The notes below the pieces were generated by a model. The model saw only the letters and a program-made list of their open reading frames with translations, made no database searches and had not been told where the DNA came from. The translations under genes and the position numbers were made by a program. From positions 173,419 to 237,418 of the forward strand of contig NZ_HE978643.1 of assembly GCF_000312125.1 (NCBI RefSeq): DNA of 64,000 nt, read 5' to 3'. Shown piece after piece: positions 8,849 to 16,772 of the stretch; position 1 is the first letter of the stretch; each line of letters opens with the position of its first letter. The DNA is from Timonella senegalensis JC301 (GTDB taxonomy: Bacteria > Actinomycetota > Actinomycetes > Actinomycetales > Cellulomonadaceae).

Positions 8849-8875
8849 GGGCCGGGGCGCTAGTGGCCCCGGCCC
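8849..8875 (-). terminator. GC-rich hairpin between neuB and the GT2 gene
   Basis: GGGCCGGGGC at 8849-8858 pairs with its complement at 8866-8875 (10 bp, all G-C). It lies in the 82-base gap inside an otherwise overlapping operon. There is no T tract, so it is more likely an RNA processing, stabilising or partial attenuation element than a full terminator. Confidence 0.55.
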
Positions 8876-8903
8876 AAGGTTGGCGCTGAGGAAGTGGCAG
8901 CGA

Positions 8904-9806
8904 TCAGGCGTCGACGCGGCGCAGGCGCGAGAGTGGAGCAAGCTCGCCAGGGAAGACCTTCTTCACGCCGTCGCCCATGGCCTCTTCGATGATGCGGATG
9001 TCGCGCACGAGGTTCTTGAAGCCCGTGGGTTCAAGGGATGCAGCCTGGTCCGAGCCCCACATCGAGCGGTCCATCGTGATGTGGCGTTCCACGGTCACGG
9101 CGCCGAGCGCGACAGCGGCGAGCGAGATCTGCAGACCGCGCTCGTGACCCGAGTAGCCAACAGGCACCTGGTAGCGCTCACGCAGGGTCTCGATCGTGCG
9201 CAGGTTGGCCTCCTGGGGAGGAAGCGGGTAGGTCGACGTTGCGTGCATCATGATGAGCTTGTCGGTGCCGAGGGTTTCCACGGCCTTGTCGATCTGTTCG
9301 ATCGTGGACATGCCCGTGGACAGGATGATGGGCTTCCCGGTCTGCGCAAGGGCAGTCAGGAGCTCGATGTCCGTTACGGACGCTGACGCGACCTTGTGGG
9401 TGGGCACGCCCTGGTGCTCCAGAAACTCAACCGACGGGACGTCCCACGGCGAGGCAAACCAGTGCAGGCCGCGCTCGGCAGCATAGTCGCCGATTTCCTT
9501 GTACTGGACCTCATCGAACTCAACGCGGTACCGGTACTCCAGGTAGGTCATCTCGCCCCACGGGGTCGAGCGAATCTGATCGCGCTGCTTGAGCGGGGTA
9601 GAGATCGCAGGGGTGCGCTTCTGAAACTTCACCGCGTTCGCGCCGGCCTCGACAGCAACGTCGATGAGCTGCTTGGCCACCTCGACCGAGCCATTGTGGT
9701 TGATGCCGATCTCGCCGATCACGTAGACGGGCTGCCCCTCGCCCACCTGCTGCTCCGCGATCGGAACCGGGGTGATTACTGGGGCGGCGAGTGAATGTGT
9801 GGACAT
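8904..9806 (-). CDS. neuB: N-acetylneuraminate (nonulosonate) synthase lacking the SAF domain
   Basis: The 300-residue protein contains the NeuB TIM-barrel signature: VIGEIGINHNGSVE near the N-terminus, NAVKFQKRT, HKVASASVTD, ILSTGMS and GYSGHE. NeuB condenses ManNAc or ManNAc-6-phosphate (or a related hexosamine) with phosphoenolpyruvate to give a nonulosonic acid. Usual NeuB proteins are about 340-350 residues and end with a SAF/antifreeze-like domain that closes the active site of the partner subunit. Here the protein ends shortly after the barrel (SRLRRVDA), so that domain is absent. The start is firm: AAGGAG lies seven bases before the ATG. It follows neuA by 26 bases. Confidence 0.9.
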   Translation of the reverse strand: MSTHSLAAPVITPVPIAEQQVGEGQPVYVIGEIGINHNGSVEVAKQLIDVAVEAGANAVKFQKRTPAISTPLKQRDQIRSTPWGEMTYLEYRYRVEFDEVQYKEIGDYAAERGLHWFASPWDVPSVEFLEHQGVPTHKVASASVTDIELLTALAQTGKPIILSTGMSTIEQIDKAVETLGTDKLIMMHATSTYPLPPQEANLRTIETLRERYQVPVGYSGHERGLQISLAAVALGAVTVERHITMDRSMWGSDQAASLEPTGFKNLVRDIRIIEEAMGDGVKKVFPGELAPLSRLRRVDA

Positions 9807-9832
9807 GACGTTTCTCCTTGAGTGCGGGTTTC

Positions 9833-11092
9833 TTAGGCGTGCGGAATAGGTTGTTGTGTGGATGGGGTGGGAAGTGGTGAGGTGCGAGCGGTGATGATGT
9901 CGCAGATCTCCCGGACCGCGCCCTGCCCGCCCTTGCGGGACAGCACGTGCCGGGCGGCGGACTTCACTTCGGGGCGCGCGTCGGCAACGGCCACCGGCCA
10001 GCCCACGAGGGCCATTGCGGGAAGGTCGTTGACGTCGTTCCCCACGTAGGCCACACGCTGTGGGTCGAGCCTGTTGGCAGAGAGCCAAGCGGTCAGTGCG
10101 GACGCCTTGTCGTCAATGCCCTGAAGGACATCCACGCCGAGTTTCTTGGCGCGGGCCGAGACGATCGGGTTGCGTTCGGTGGACAGGATCAGGAAGGGGA
10201 CGGAACGGTTGCGTAGGCGGGCCACTCCCATCCCGTCTGAGCGGGAAACCTGGACTTGCTCAGAGCCGTCAGCGGACAGGATTGCTGTGTCGTTCGTGTG
10301 GACACCGTCGAAGTCCGTGATGAGAGCGTCGACGTCGAAGTCCACTTGACCAGTGCCCTCCGCGCCGCCCGTCCCCGACTCCTCGAGCGGCACTGCCTGC
10401 GCGTGCTCAATCGCCCGGCAAATGGCTAGGTCTTCGGGTGAGTCGATCTCGATCGAGTCGATGCGCGGGACCGCCTCGATGCCTATCCGGCCAAAGAACC
10501 TGTTGCGCGCGGCCCGCAAACCGGCAGTGTTCATCGCGTAGAACGCACCCGTTTCCCGGTACGAGGGTGGTAGGTCTTGGCGTCGGAGGCGGTGACTTGG
10601 GTCGTGCCCTACTGCGTGGGCGCCCGCGGTGTCCACCGTCCACGAGAACGAGTGATCCTCGGTCGCGCTGAACACCACGTCTTCGCTGCCAGCCAGTACC
10701 CGCGTGATCGCGGCGTTGAGCGCGCCGGGGTTGATGAAGGGCGACGTGCACTGCACGAGTACGGTGACGTCTGGGAGCAGGTGGCCACCGGCCTCGTAGG
10801 CATCGAGTGTGTGGAGCACCGCCGACTCGGAGCTCGCAGAGTCGCCCGCGATCTCCCCGGGCCTGCGCACGACAACCGCGCCGTATCGTGCAGCCTCCCG
10901 GGCGATGAGTTCGGAGTCGGTCGAGACAAGTACTGCGGAAACGTGCGGTGCGGCGAGACTTGCCTTCACAGCACGTGCGAGGAGTGAGTCCTCACCAACC
11001 GCTTGGAGGTTTTTGAGGGGGATCCCCTTGGACCCTCCGCGGGCGGGAATTACCACAAGGGCCGATCCGAATGAGTGTGTTTCCGTAGTCAC
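9833..11092 (-). CDS. neuA: CMP-nonulosonate cytidylyltransferase fused to a HAD phosphatase
   Basis: Residues 1-230 form a CMP-sialic acid synthetase: VIPARGGSKGIPLKN (CTP loop), QCTSPF, and DSPEDL. Residues about 250-400 form a KdsC/NANP-like HAD phosphatase with the DFDG nucleophile motif (D260, D262), STERN and GNDVNDLP. The first domain activates Neu5Ac or a related acid to its CMP form; the second could dephosphorylate a 9-phosphate intermediate or have lost activity. The architecture resembles vertebrate CMAS, which also carries a HAD domain. GTG at 11092 is preferred because TACCGT lies seven bases upstream; a TTG at 11125 is possible. This is the first gene of the six-gene operon. 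Confidence 0.88.
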   Translation of the reverse strand: MTTETHSFGSALVVIPARGGSKGIPLKNLQAVGEDSLLARAVKASLAAPHVSAVLVSTDSELIAREAARYGAVVVRRPGEIAGDSASSESAVLHTLDAYEAGGHLLPDVTVLVQCTSPFINPGALNAAITRVLAGSEDVVFSATEDHSFSWTVDTAGAHAVGHDPSHRLRRQDLPPSYRETGAFYAMNTAGLRAARNRFFGRIGIEAVPRIDSIEIDSPEDLAICRAIEHAQAVPLEESGTGGAEGTGQVDFDVDALITDFDGVHTNDTAILSADGSEQVQVSRSDGMGVARLRNRSVPFLILSTERNPIVSARAKKLGVDVLQGIDDKASALTAWLSANRLDPQRVAYVGNDVNDLPAMALVGWPVAVADARPEVKSAARHVLSRKGGQGAVREICDIITARTSPLPTPSTQQPIPHA

Positions 11093-11099
11093 ACCATGG

Positions 11100-11105
11100 A
11101 CGGTA
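11100..11105 (-). promoter_or_regulatory. -10 box TACCGT of the sialic-acid operon
   Basis: On the minus strand TACCGT is followed by seven bases and the GTG at 11092; a leaderless start for the whole operon. No convincing -35 was found. Confidence 0.5.
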
Positions 11106-11248
11106 TGTGTCCTAGGTGGACGCAAACTTGATGACTCGTAGCACTCTTGTGAGCGCTAGATTTTGATTTGGTGGCCAGTAGGTGAACTGGCTCACTTCCG
11201 CTGTGCTCGCAACTGATTCACGACGATCGTGGTCACCTCGGGCATAAA

Positions 11249-11283
11249 GAAGCGGCCCCAGCCTGCTTGGCTGGGACCGCTTC
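11249..11283 (-). terminator. Terminator of the acyl-CoA carboxylase alpha gene
   Basis: Two 7-bp helices separated by one C-A mismatch form a stem (11249-11263 with 11269-11283). On the minus strand it is followed by TTTATG. It lies 24 bases past the stop at 11307. Confidence 0.8.
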
Positions 11284-11306
11284 GACCTACCCGGTTGTGG
11301 GTGGTT

Positions 11307-13088
11307 CTAGTCTTGGATCTCGCAGATCACGGTTCCGGAGGAGACACTCGCGCCGACCTGGGCGGTGAGGGAGGTGACCTTTCCGGACTTGTGGGCCACG
11401 AGCGGTTGCTCCATTTTCATGGCCTCGAGCACAACGATGAGTTCGCCGGCCTGGACCTGGGTGCCCTCTTCCACGGCGATCTTGACGATCGTTCCCTGCA
11501 TGGGGGAGGACAACGACGCTCCCGAGGCTGTGGGTGCCTTGGCCGCTGAGCGACGAGCAGGACGGCGAGCCGCGTTCGGGCGCGCGCCACGTGCGCCGCC
11601 GATGTTGAGGCCCGCAGGGATGACAACCTCGAGGCGCTTGCCGCCGACCTCTACGACCACGCGCTCCGTGGCGGGCTCTTCCGTGGCCGCTTCCGCTGCC
11701 GGCGCTGCCGGTGCGAGTGCCCGGCACACGTCCATGAACTCGGATTCAATCCAGCTTGTGTACACGCTGAACGGTTGTGCCGGGTCTTCGGGTGCGTATG
11801 CGGGGGAGTTCAGTACCGCGCGGTGGAATGGGAGGACCGAGGGGATGCCCTCGAGGGTCATTTCCGCTAGGGCGCGGCGGGCGCGGGAAATCGCCTGCTC
11901 GCGGGTCGCGCCGGTAACGATGACCTTGGCAATCATGGAGTCGAACGCGCCGGAGATGGCGTCGCCCTCGACCACACCCGTGTCCACGCGGACGCCTGGG
12001 CCCGACGGGAAGTTGAGTGAGGTGATGGTGCCGGGCTGGGGAAGGAAGTTCAGCGCGGGATCCTCACCGTTGATGCGGAACTCTAGCGAGTGGCCGCGTG
12101 GCGCTGGATCCGTGAACTCGAGTTCCTTGCCCTCAGCGATCTTGAACTGCTCGAGAACTAGGTCGATCCCGGTGATTTCCTCGGTGACAGGGTGCTCCAC
12201 CTGGAGTCGGGTGTTGACCTCGAGGAAGGAAATGGTGCCGTCCTGCCCCACCAAGAACTCGCAGGTTCCCGCGCCCCGGTAGCCGGCCTCCTTAAGGATG
12301 GCCTTGGAGGACTCCACGAGGCGGGCGTTCTGCTCGCGGCTCAGGAACGGCGCTGGCGCCTCCTCCACGAGCTTCTGGTGGCGGCGCTGGAGTGAACAGT
12401 CACGGGTGGACACCACAACGACGTTTCCGTGGGCGTCCGCGAGGCACTGGGTCTCCACGTGGCGGGGCTTGTCGAGGTAGCGCTCCACAAAGCACTCGCC
12501 GCGGCCAAAGGCTGCCACCGCCTCGCGCACGGCGGACTCGTACAGTTCCGTGATTTCGTCCTCGGTACGGGCGACCTTGAGGCCACGCCCGCCACCGCCG
12601 AACGCGGCCTTGATGGCAATGGGGAGCCCGTGCTCGCGGGCGAAAGCGTGGACTTCTTCCGGCGACTCAACGGGGTCCGGGGTTCCAGGGACCAGTGGCG
12701 CACCGGCGCGCTGCGCGATGTGGCGTGCGCTGACCTTGTCGCCGAGGCCCTCGATAGAGGCTGGGGACGGGCCGATCCAGATGAGCCCGGCGTCGATGAC
12801 GGCCTGGGCGAACAGTGCGTTCTCGGAAAGGAACCCGTAGCCGGGGTGCACGGCGTTCGCGCCCGAACGGCGAGCCACGTCGAGCAGCTTGTCGATGTCG
12901 AGGTACGTGTCCTGCGCTCGGGTTCCCACGAGTGCGAAGGCCTCGTCGGCGAGCTTAACGTGCAGGGAGTCCCGATCGGGATCTGCGTACACTGCGACGC
13001 TTGCGACACCGTAGTCGGAGCAAGCGCGGATGATGCGGACAGCGATCTCGCCACGGTTGGCGATGAGGACCTTCTTTATTGCGGGCAC
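11307..13088 (-). CDS. Acetyl/propionyl-CoA carboxylase alpha subunit (biotin carboxylase + BCCP)
   Basis: This 593-residue protein has the biotin carboxylase ATP-grasp fold ([18 protein letters not shown] at the start, [26 protein letters not shown]). A linker and a biotinyl-carrier domain with the EAMKM biotinylation site follow at the C-terminus (about residue 555). It carboxylates biotin with ATP and bicarbonate; the transferase subunit is the beta subunit encoded at 22093-23673, and BirA at 23799 attaches the biotin. This two-domain layout is the AccA3 type of actinobacteria. The GTG start has TACTGT six bases upstream, suggesting a leaderless mRNA. Confidence 0.93.
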   Translation of the reverse strand: MPAIKKVLIANRGEIAVRIIRACSDYGVASVAVYADPDRDSLHVKLADEAFALVGTRAQDTYLDIDKLLDVARRSGANAVHPGYGFLSENALFAQAVIDAGLIWIGPSPASIEGLGDKVSARHIAQRAGAPLVPGTPDPVESPEEVHAFAREHGLPIAIKAAFGGGGRGLKVARTEDEITELYESAVREAVAAFGRGECFVERYLDKPRHVETQCLADAHGNVVVVSTRDCSLQRRHQKLVEEAPAPFLSREQNARLVESSKAILKEAGYRGAGTCEFLVGQDGTISFLEVNTRLQVEHPVTEEITGIDLVLEQFKIAEGKELEFTDPAPRGHSLEFRINGEDPALNFLPQPGTITSLNFPSGPGVRVDTGVVEGDAISGAFDSMIAKVIVTGATREQAISRARRALAEMTLEGIPSVLPFHRAVLNSPAYAPEDPAQPFSVYTSWIESEFMDVCRALAPAAPAAEAATEEPATERVVVEVGGKRLEVVIPAGLNIGGARGARPNAARRPARRSAAKAPTASGASLSSPMQGTIVKIAVEEGTQVQAGELIVVLEAMKMEQPLVAHKSGKVTSLTAQVGASVSSGTVICEIQD

Positions 13089-13094
13089 TGCCCA

Positions 13095-13100
13095 ACAGTA
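13095..13100 (-). promoter_or_regulatory. -10 box TACTGT of the carboxylase alpha gene
   Basis: TACTGT, six bases, then GTG at 13088 on the minus strand; a leaderless arrangement. Confidence 0.6.
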
Positions 13101-13253
13101 AACCTAAATCGAGGCAGTTTTCATGCCCGCTCGCGTGGCGCGCAAAAGATTGGCCGTCACCTCAAGGGGCGCCTGGGCCGTTTGTAGGATTCCTCTATAG
13201 CGTGCGCGCCCCTAGCTCGGCTGATACCGTTAAGTTCGTGGCTATCAGCAAAA

Positions 13254-13910
13254 CTAGCGGTTCCACAGTGAGGTCCACGAGACCCCCAAGCGCCCGAGAA
13301 TGAGGCGCAACAGCGGCAGGCTGAGGCCGAGCACGCCGTGGTGGTCACCCTCGATCCCGGAGATGAAGGGGCCGCCAAAACCGTCAATGGTGAAGGCGCC
13401 CGCCACATGCAGCGGCTCACCCGTGGCAACGTAGTCGACGATCTCCTGATCGGTCACGTTGGCAAAGTGCACAATTGTGGAACTGACGTCCCCCGACTCC
13501 GGCACACCCTCGCCGGGCAGCACCTCCCCAAGCATCCTGACCCAGTGCCCGGAGTGCAGCACCCCGGAACGGCCTCGCATCGTCTTCCACCGCTCGATCG
13601 CAACCTCAGGTTCGTAGGGCTTTCCCAGAATCTCTCCGTCGAGCTCGAGCATGGAGTCGCAACCCACCACGACACGTTGGGTGGGCTGGGACGCAGGTGA
13701 ATCGTCGTGAATCTGGTCTGCAACGGCCGCGCATTTTGCGCGGGCCAACTCCAAGACCGCCCGCTTGGGATCCAAAGGACCCTCGGCACGCAGGCGCTCC
13801 AAAATCGCGTCCTCATCGACGTCAGAGACCTGGACGCTCGGCTCAACACCCGCGCGGCGCAGAGTCTCGAGGCGGGCGGGGGATGCGGAGGCAAGGATCA
13901 GTTGGGTCAC
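13254..13910 (-). CDS. maf: Maf-family nucleoside triphosphate pyrophosphatase
   Basis: The 218-residue protein begins with the Maf signature LILASASPARLETLRRAG and contains VVVGCDSMLELDGEILGKP and GFGGPFISGIEGD. Maf proteins hydrolyse non-canonical or modified NTPs (dTTP/UTP or m7GTP type) to monophosphates and are linked to cell-division arrest. The length is normal. The GTG start at 13910 is supported by TAAGGT six bases upstream. The gene reads in the same direction as the carboxylase alpha gene; in actinobacteria maf often neighbours acyl-CoA carboxylase genes. Confidence 0.9.
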   Translation of the reverse strand: MTQLILASASPARLETLRRAGVEPSVQVSDVDEDAILERLRAEGPLDPKRAVLELARAKCAAVADQIHDDSPASQPTQRVVVGCDSMLELDGEILGKPYEPEVAIERWKTMRGRSGVLHSGHWVRMLGEVLPGEGVPESGDVSSTIVHFANVTDQEIVDYVATGEPLHVAGAFTIDGFGGPFISGIEGDHHGVLGLSLPLLRLILGRLGVSWTSLWNR

Positions 13911-13916
13911 AAGGTC

Positions 13917-13922
13917 ACCTTA
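13917..13922 (-). promoter_or_regulatory. -10 box TAAGGT of maf
   Basis: TAAGGT, six bases, then the GTG at 13910 on the minus strand; a leaderless arrangement. Confidence 0.6.
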
Positions 13923-13963
13923 GTGCACCGGCGCAGAGCGCCGGACAAAACCCTGATTAACGA

Positions 13964-14000
13964 CGATATGGTGACGCCCCAGCGGGACGTCACCATATCG
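13964..14000 (-). terminator. Terminator of the DUF885 gene
   Basis: A perfect 13-bp stem (13964-13976 with 13988-14000) encloses an 11-base loop. It lies 23 bases past the minus-strand stop at 14024. The adjacent sequence ATTAACGACGAT is one of the recurrent gene-end motifs of this window. Confidence 0.75.
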
Positions 14001-14023
14001 AGGTGGATCAGGAAGTGGTAGAA

Positions 14024-15730
14024 CTAGCCGGCGAGAGCCTCGCCAAGCACGTCCAAGCCCACCGAGCCGAGAGCGAGCGCGCGCTCGTGGAAGTCCTTGA
14101 GCGAGAACTCTTCGCCGCGGGCCTCAGCAGCGGCGCGAGCGTCCTCACGGATCTGCTCCCACAGGCGCTGTCCGACCTTGTACGACGGAGCTTGGCCAGG
14201 CCAGCCAAGGTAGCGGTTGAGCTCGAAGCGGACGAATGCCTCAGGCATGTTGACGTTGGCCTTGAGGAACTCCCATGCCTTCTCGGAATCCCAAATGCCG
14301 CCGCCCCACTCTTCGGGGCACGGCTTCTCAAGGTGCACGCCAATGTCGAGTACGACGCGAGCGGCGCGCAGACGCTGGCCGTCGAGCATGCCGAGGCGGT
14401 CCGCTGGGTCCTCAAGGTAGCCGAGATCCTCCATGAGGCGCTCCGAGTAAAGCGCCCAACCCTCGCCGTGGCCGGAAACCCAGCACGCCAGGCGACGCCA
14501 GGAGTTGAGGGTGTCGCGCAGGTACACGGCTTGGGCGCACTGCAGGTGGTGGCCGGGAACGCCCTCGTGGAACACAGTGGTCTTCTCACGCCAGGTGTTG
14601 AACGTGGTCACCGATGGTGGGACGGACCACCACATGCGGCCGGCACGCGAGAAGTCGTCGGTTGGAGGGGTGTAGTAGATGCCACCGGTCTGGGTGGGAG
14701 CGATCATGCACTCGATGGTCTGGACTGGTTCCGGGATGTCAAAGTGTACGCCGTTGAGTTCACGGATGGCCTTGTCAGCGGTCTCCTGCATCCACGCCTT
14801 GAGCTCGTCCTTGGAGCGCAGGATGTACCTGTCATCCTTGTCCAGGTTCTCTACTGCCTGCTCGACCGTGGTGCCAGGGCCGTACAGTTCCTCTGCGATG
14901 GCCTGCTGCTCAGCAACAATGCGCGCAAGCTCCGCGAGGCCCCACTCGTACGTCTCGTCCAGGTCGATCGTGGCGCCCAAGAACTGGCGCGAAGCCAGTT
15001 CGTAGCGCTCGCGGCCGGCGGCGTCCTTTTCAGGCGCCTGCGGCAGAAGCTCAGTCTCGAGGAAGTCTGCCAACTCGCCGTATGCGCGTGCGGTGGCAAG
15101 GGCAGCATCCTTGAGGCGAGCGCCCAAATCTGCTGCGTTCTCAGAGGTCTCAATGATCTTGGTGGCATCATCCGAGGTAACGAACTTGAGGAAGAAGGTC
15201 TCGTCCTCGTTTGCGTTCTCGCGGGCCTCAGCGGCACCCAAGGTTACCTGGAGCTTGGCGGGAACCTTACCGGAAGCCGCACCGAAGCGCAGGGACTCGA
15301 TGTAGCCGGCAATCGACGTAGGCAGAAGAGAAAGGCGCGAAGCGATGTTCTCCCAGTCTTGAACCGTCGCAACTGGCTGGAGGTCAAACAGATCGCGCAT
15401 GCCCTGAAGCGGGGACGCGATGTTGTTGAGGTCCGCGTGTGCCCAACCGGATTCAAAGGTCTCTACCGCAAGGCCGAGGCGCTCGCGCATTGCCGCGATG
15501 GAGACGGCGTCGATCTCGTCAGTGGGATCGACCGAGTCGAGTGCTGAGAGTGTTGCACGGTCGAGCTCCGCGCGGGCCGAAAGGCCGGCAGGGGAGAGGT
15601 CGGTGACGAGGTGGTCGTAACCGGGGATTCCGATTGCGGTTGCGCCGAACGGGTCAAGTGCGGCGAGTTTGGTCATGTAGTCCTCGGCGATAGCGTCTAC
15701 GGCGCTCGCCTCGCGGGAAAGTGAAGTCAT
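14024..15730 (-). CDS. DUF885 family protein, putative metallopeptidase
   Basis: This 568-residue protein matches the DUF885 family, with an HEGVPGHHLQ motif (an HE-x5-HH variant of a zinc-binding site) at about residue 380 and the characteristic ER-LMEDLGY-DP-RLG segment downstream. DUF885 proteins are predicted zinc-dependent peptidases or hydrolases; the substrate is unknown. No signal peptide or membrane segment is seen, so the protein is probably cytoplasmic. The ATG is preceded by TAGCGT at a six-base distance and reads divergently from the VKOR gene. Confidence 0.85.
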   Translation of the reverse strand: MTSLSREASAVDAIAEDYMTKLAALDPFGATAIGIPGYDHLVTDLSPAGLSARAELDRATLSALDSVDPTDEIDAVSIAAMRERLGLAVETFESGWAHADLNNIASPLQGMRDLFDLQPVATVQDWENIASRLSLLPTSIAGYIESLRFGAASGKVPAKLQVTLGAAEARENANEDETFFLKFVTSDDATKIIETSENAADLGARLKDAALATARAYGELADFLETELLPQAPEKDAAGRERYELASRQFLGATIDLDETYEWGLAELARIVAEQQAIAEELYGPGTTVEQAVENLDKDDRYILRSKDELKAWMQETADKAIRELNGVHFDIPEPVQTIECMIAPTQTGGIYYTPPTDDFSRAGRMWWSVPPSVTTFNTWREKTTVFHEGVPGHHLQCAQAVYLRDTLNSWRRLACWVSGHGEGWALYSERLMEDLGYLEDPADRLGMLDGQRLRAARVVLDIGVHLEKPCPEEWGGGIWDSEKAWEFLKANVNMPEAFVRFELNRYLGWPGQAPSYKVGQRLWEQIREDARAAAEARGEEFSLKDFHERALALGSVGLDVLGEALAG

Positions 15731-15736
15731 GGGTAG

Positions 15737-15742
15737 ACGCTA
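15737..15742 (-). promoter_or_regulatory. -10 box TAGCGT of the DUF885 gene
   Basis: TAGCGT, six bases, then ATG at 15730 on the minus strand; a leaderless arrangement. Confidence 0.55.
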
Positions 15743-15863
15743 CCGCAAAGTAACCCCTAGCTGGAGGATTGTCTCGTGCTCGAAGTTGTCCGTGGGGACC
15801 ATCGTCCCTCAAACCGACCAGAGGGATGACGCATGCTAAAGGTGGCAGAAGGGTTTAACGTAC

Positions 15864-16538
15864 ATGACTGACATCAACACGAGCGGCGACGTCTTCGACG
15901 ACCTCACCGATGAGGAACTCTACGAATACGAGTTCGCTCTCACGGCACCGCGTCACCAGAACAAGCGAATCTTCGGACTCATGCTTGCTGCCGCTGTCAT
16001 CTCTCTGGTTGCGGCTTTCGTGCTCGCCGTCGACGCAATCAAGCTAGCGGAAGACCCAACGGCGGCGCTGGGCTGCAACTTCAACGCGATCCTCAATTGT
16101 GGAACCGTGGCGCTGTCATGGCAGGCGACTGTTTTTGGGTTCCCCAACGTGTTCCTTGGCCTCATGTTTGAGCCAATGGTGATCACCATGGCGATGCTCG
16201 GCCTGTCCGGTACCAAACTGCCACGATGGTTCGCCCTGACAGAGCAAGTCATCTACATCTTTGCGACCCTGTTCGCGATCTGGCTGTTCACGCAGTCCCT
16301 CTTTGTTATCGGCGCGATGTGCCCATGGTGCCTCGTCATTACGTACGTGACGCCATTGATCTTCCTGACACTCCTTCACTACAACATCCGCGAGGACAAC
16401 ATCTGGCGCAGCGGGAAGGCTCGGGAGCGCGCCCGCACGTTTGTTAAGCGACACTACGACCTCTACGCGTTCATTGGCTGGGTGGTCCTCGTGACCGCTG
16501 CGCTGATCATGAAGTACGGATCGCAGCTGATTTCCTGA
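15864..16538 (+). CDS. Vitamin K epoxide reductase (VKOR) family membrane protein
   Basis: The 224-residue protein has an acidic N-terminal tail and about five membrane segments. It carries the VKOR active-site pair CPWC (about residues 152-155) and the loop cysteines in GCNFNAILNCG (about 72-81). Bacterial VKOR passes electrons from periplasmic or exported DsbA-type proteins to menaquinone and so drives disulfide formation. A DsbA partner is not encoded within the window. A GAAGGG about 12 bases upstream may act as a weak ribosome binding site. Confidence 0.9.
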   Translation: MTDINTSGDVFDDLTDEELYEYEFALTAPRHQNKRIFGLMLAAAVISLVAAFVLAVDAIKLAEDPTAALGCNFNAILNCGTVALSWQATVFGFPNVFLGLMFEPMVITMAMLGLSGTKLPRWFALTEQVIYIFATLFAIWLFTQSLFVIGAMCPWCLVITYVTPLIFLTLLHYNIREDNIWRSGKARERARTFVKRHYDLYAFIGWVVLVTAALIMKYGSQLIS

Positions 16539-16579
16539 CAGCGGCGCCTAGTATGTGCCGCTAATCTGCAGGTTTGTGA

Positions 16580-16606
16580 AGGGTGTCCTCCAATGGAGGG
16601 CGCCCT
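16580..16606 (+). terminator. Terminator downstream of the VKOR gene
   Basis: A 12-bp stem with two G-U pairs (16580-16591 with 16595-16606) and an AAT loop is followed by TCTCCC. The rest of the 234-base gap to the ABC exporter operon is A/T-richer and must hold its promoter, but no clear -35/-10 pair was recognised. Confidence 0.65.
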
Positions 16607-16772
16607 TCTCCCATGGAAAGAAGGACTACCTCTTGCCTACTCGGTCGGGTGGAGGCAGGAAGGCTTTCGCTGTGTGCGAAGAAAAAAGTTTCCAAATGTC
16701 AGACGGACTAGACAGAATTAGTGTTGGGTCATACGCCGGTCACGGCATCATACAAATGAAGGATCACTTCCC

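Noticed and set aside
14003-15547. 514-codon plus-strand open frame opposite the DUF885 gene
   Set aside because: It lies wholly antisense to a gene with clear family motifs and its composition reflects the opposite strand's codon bias.
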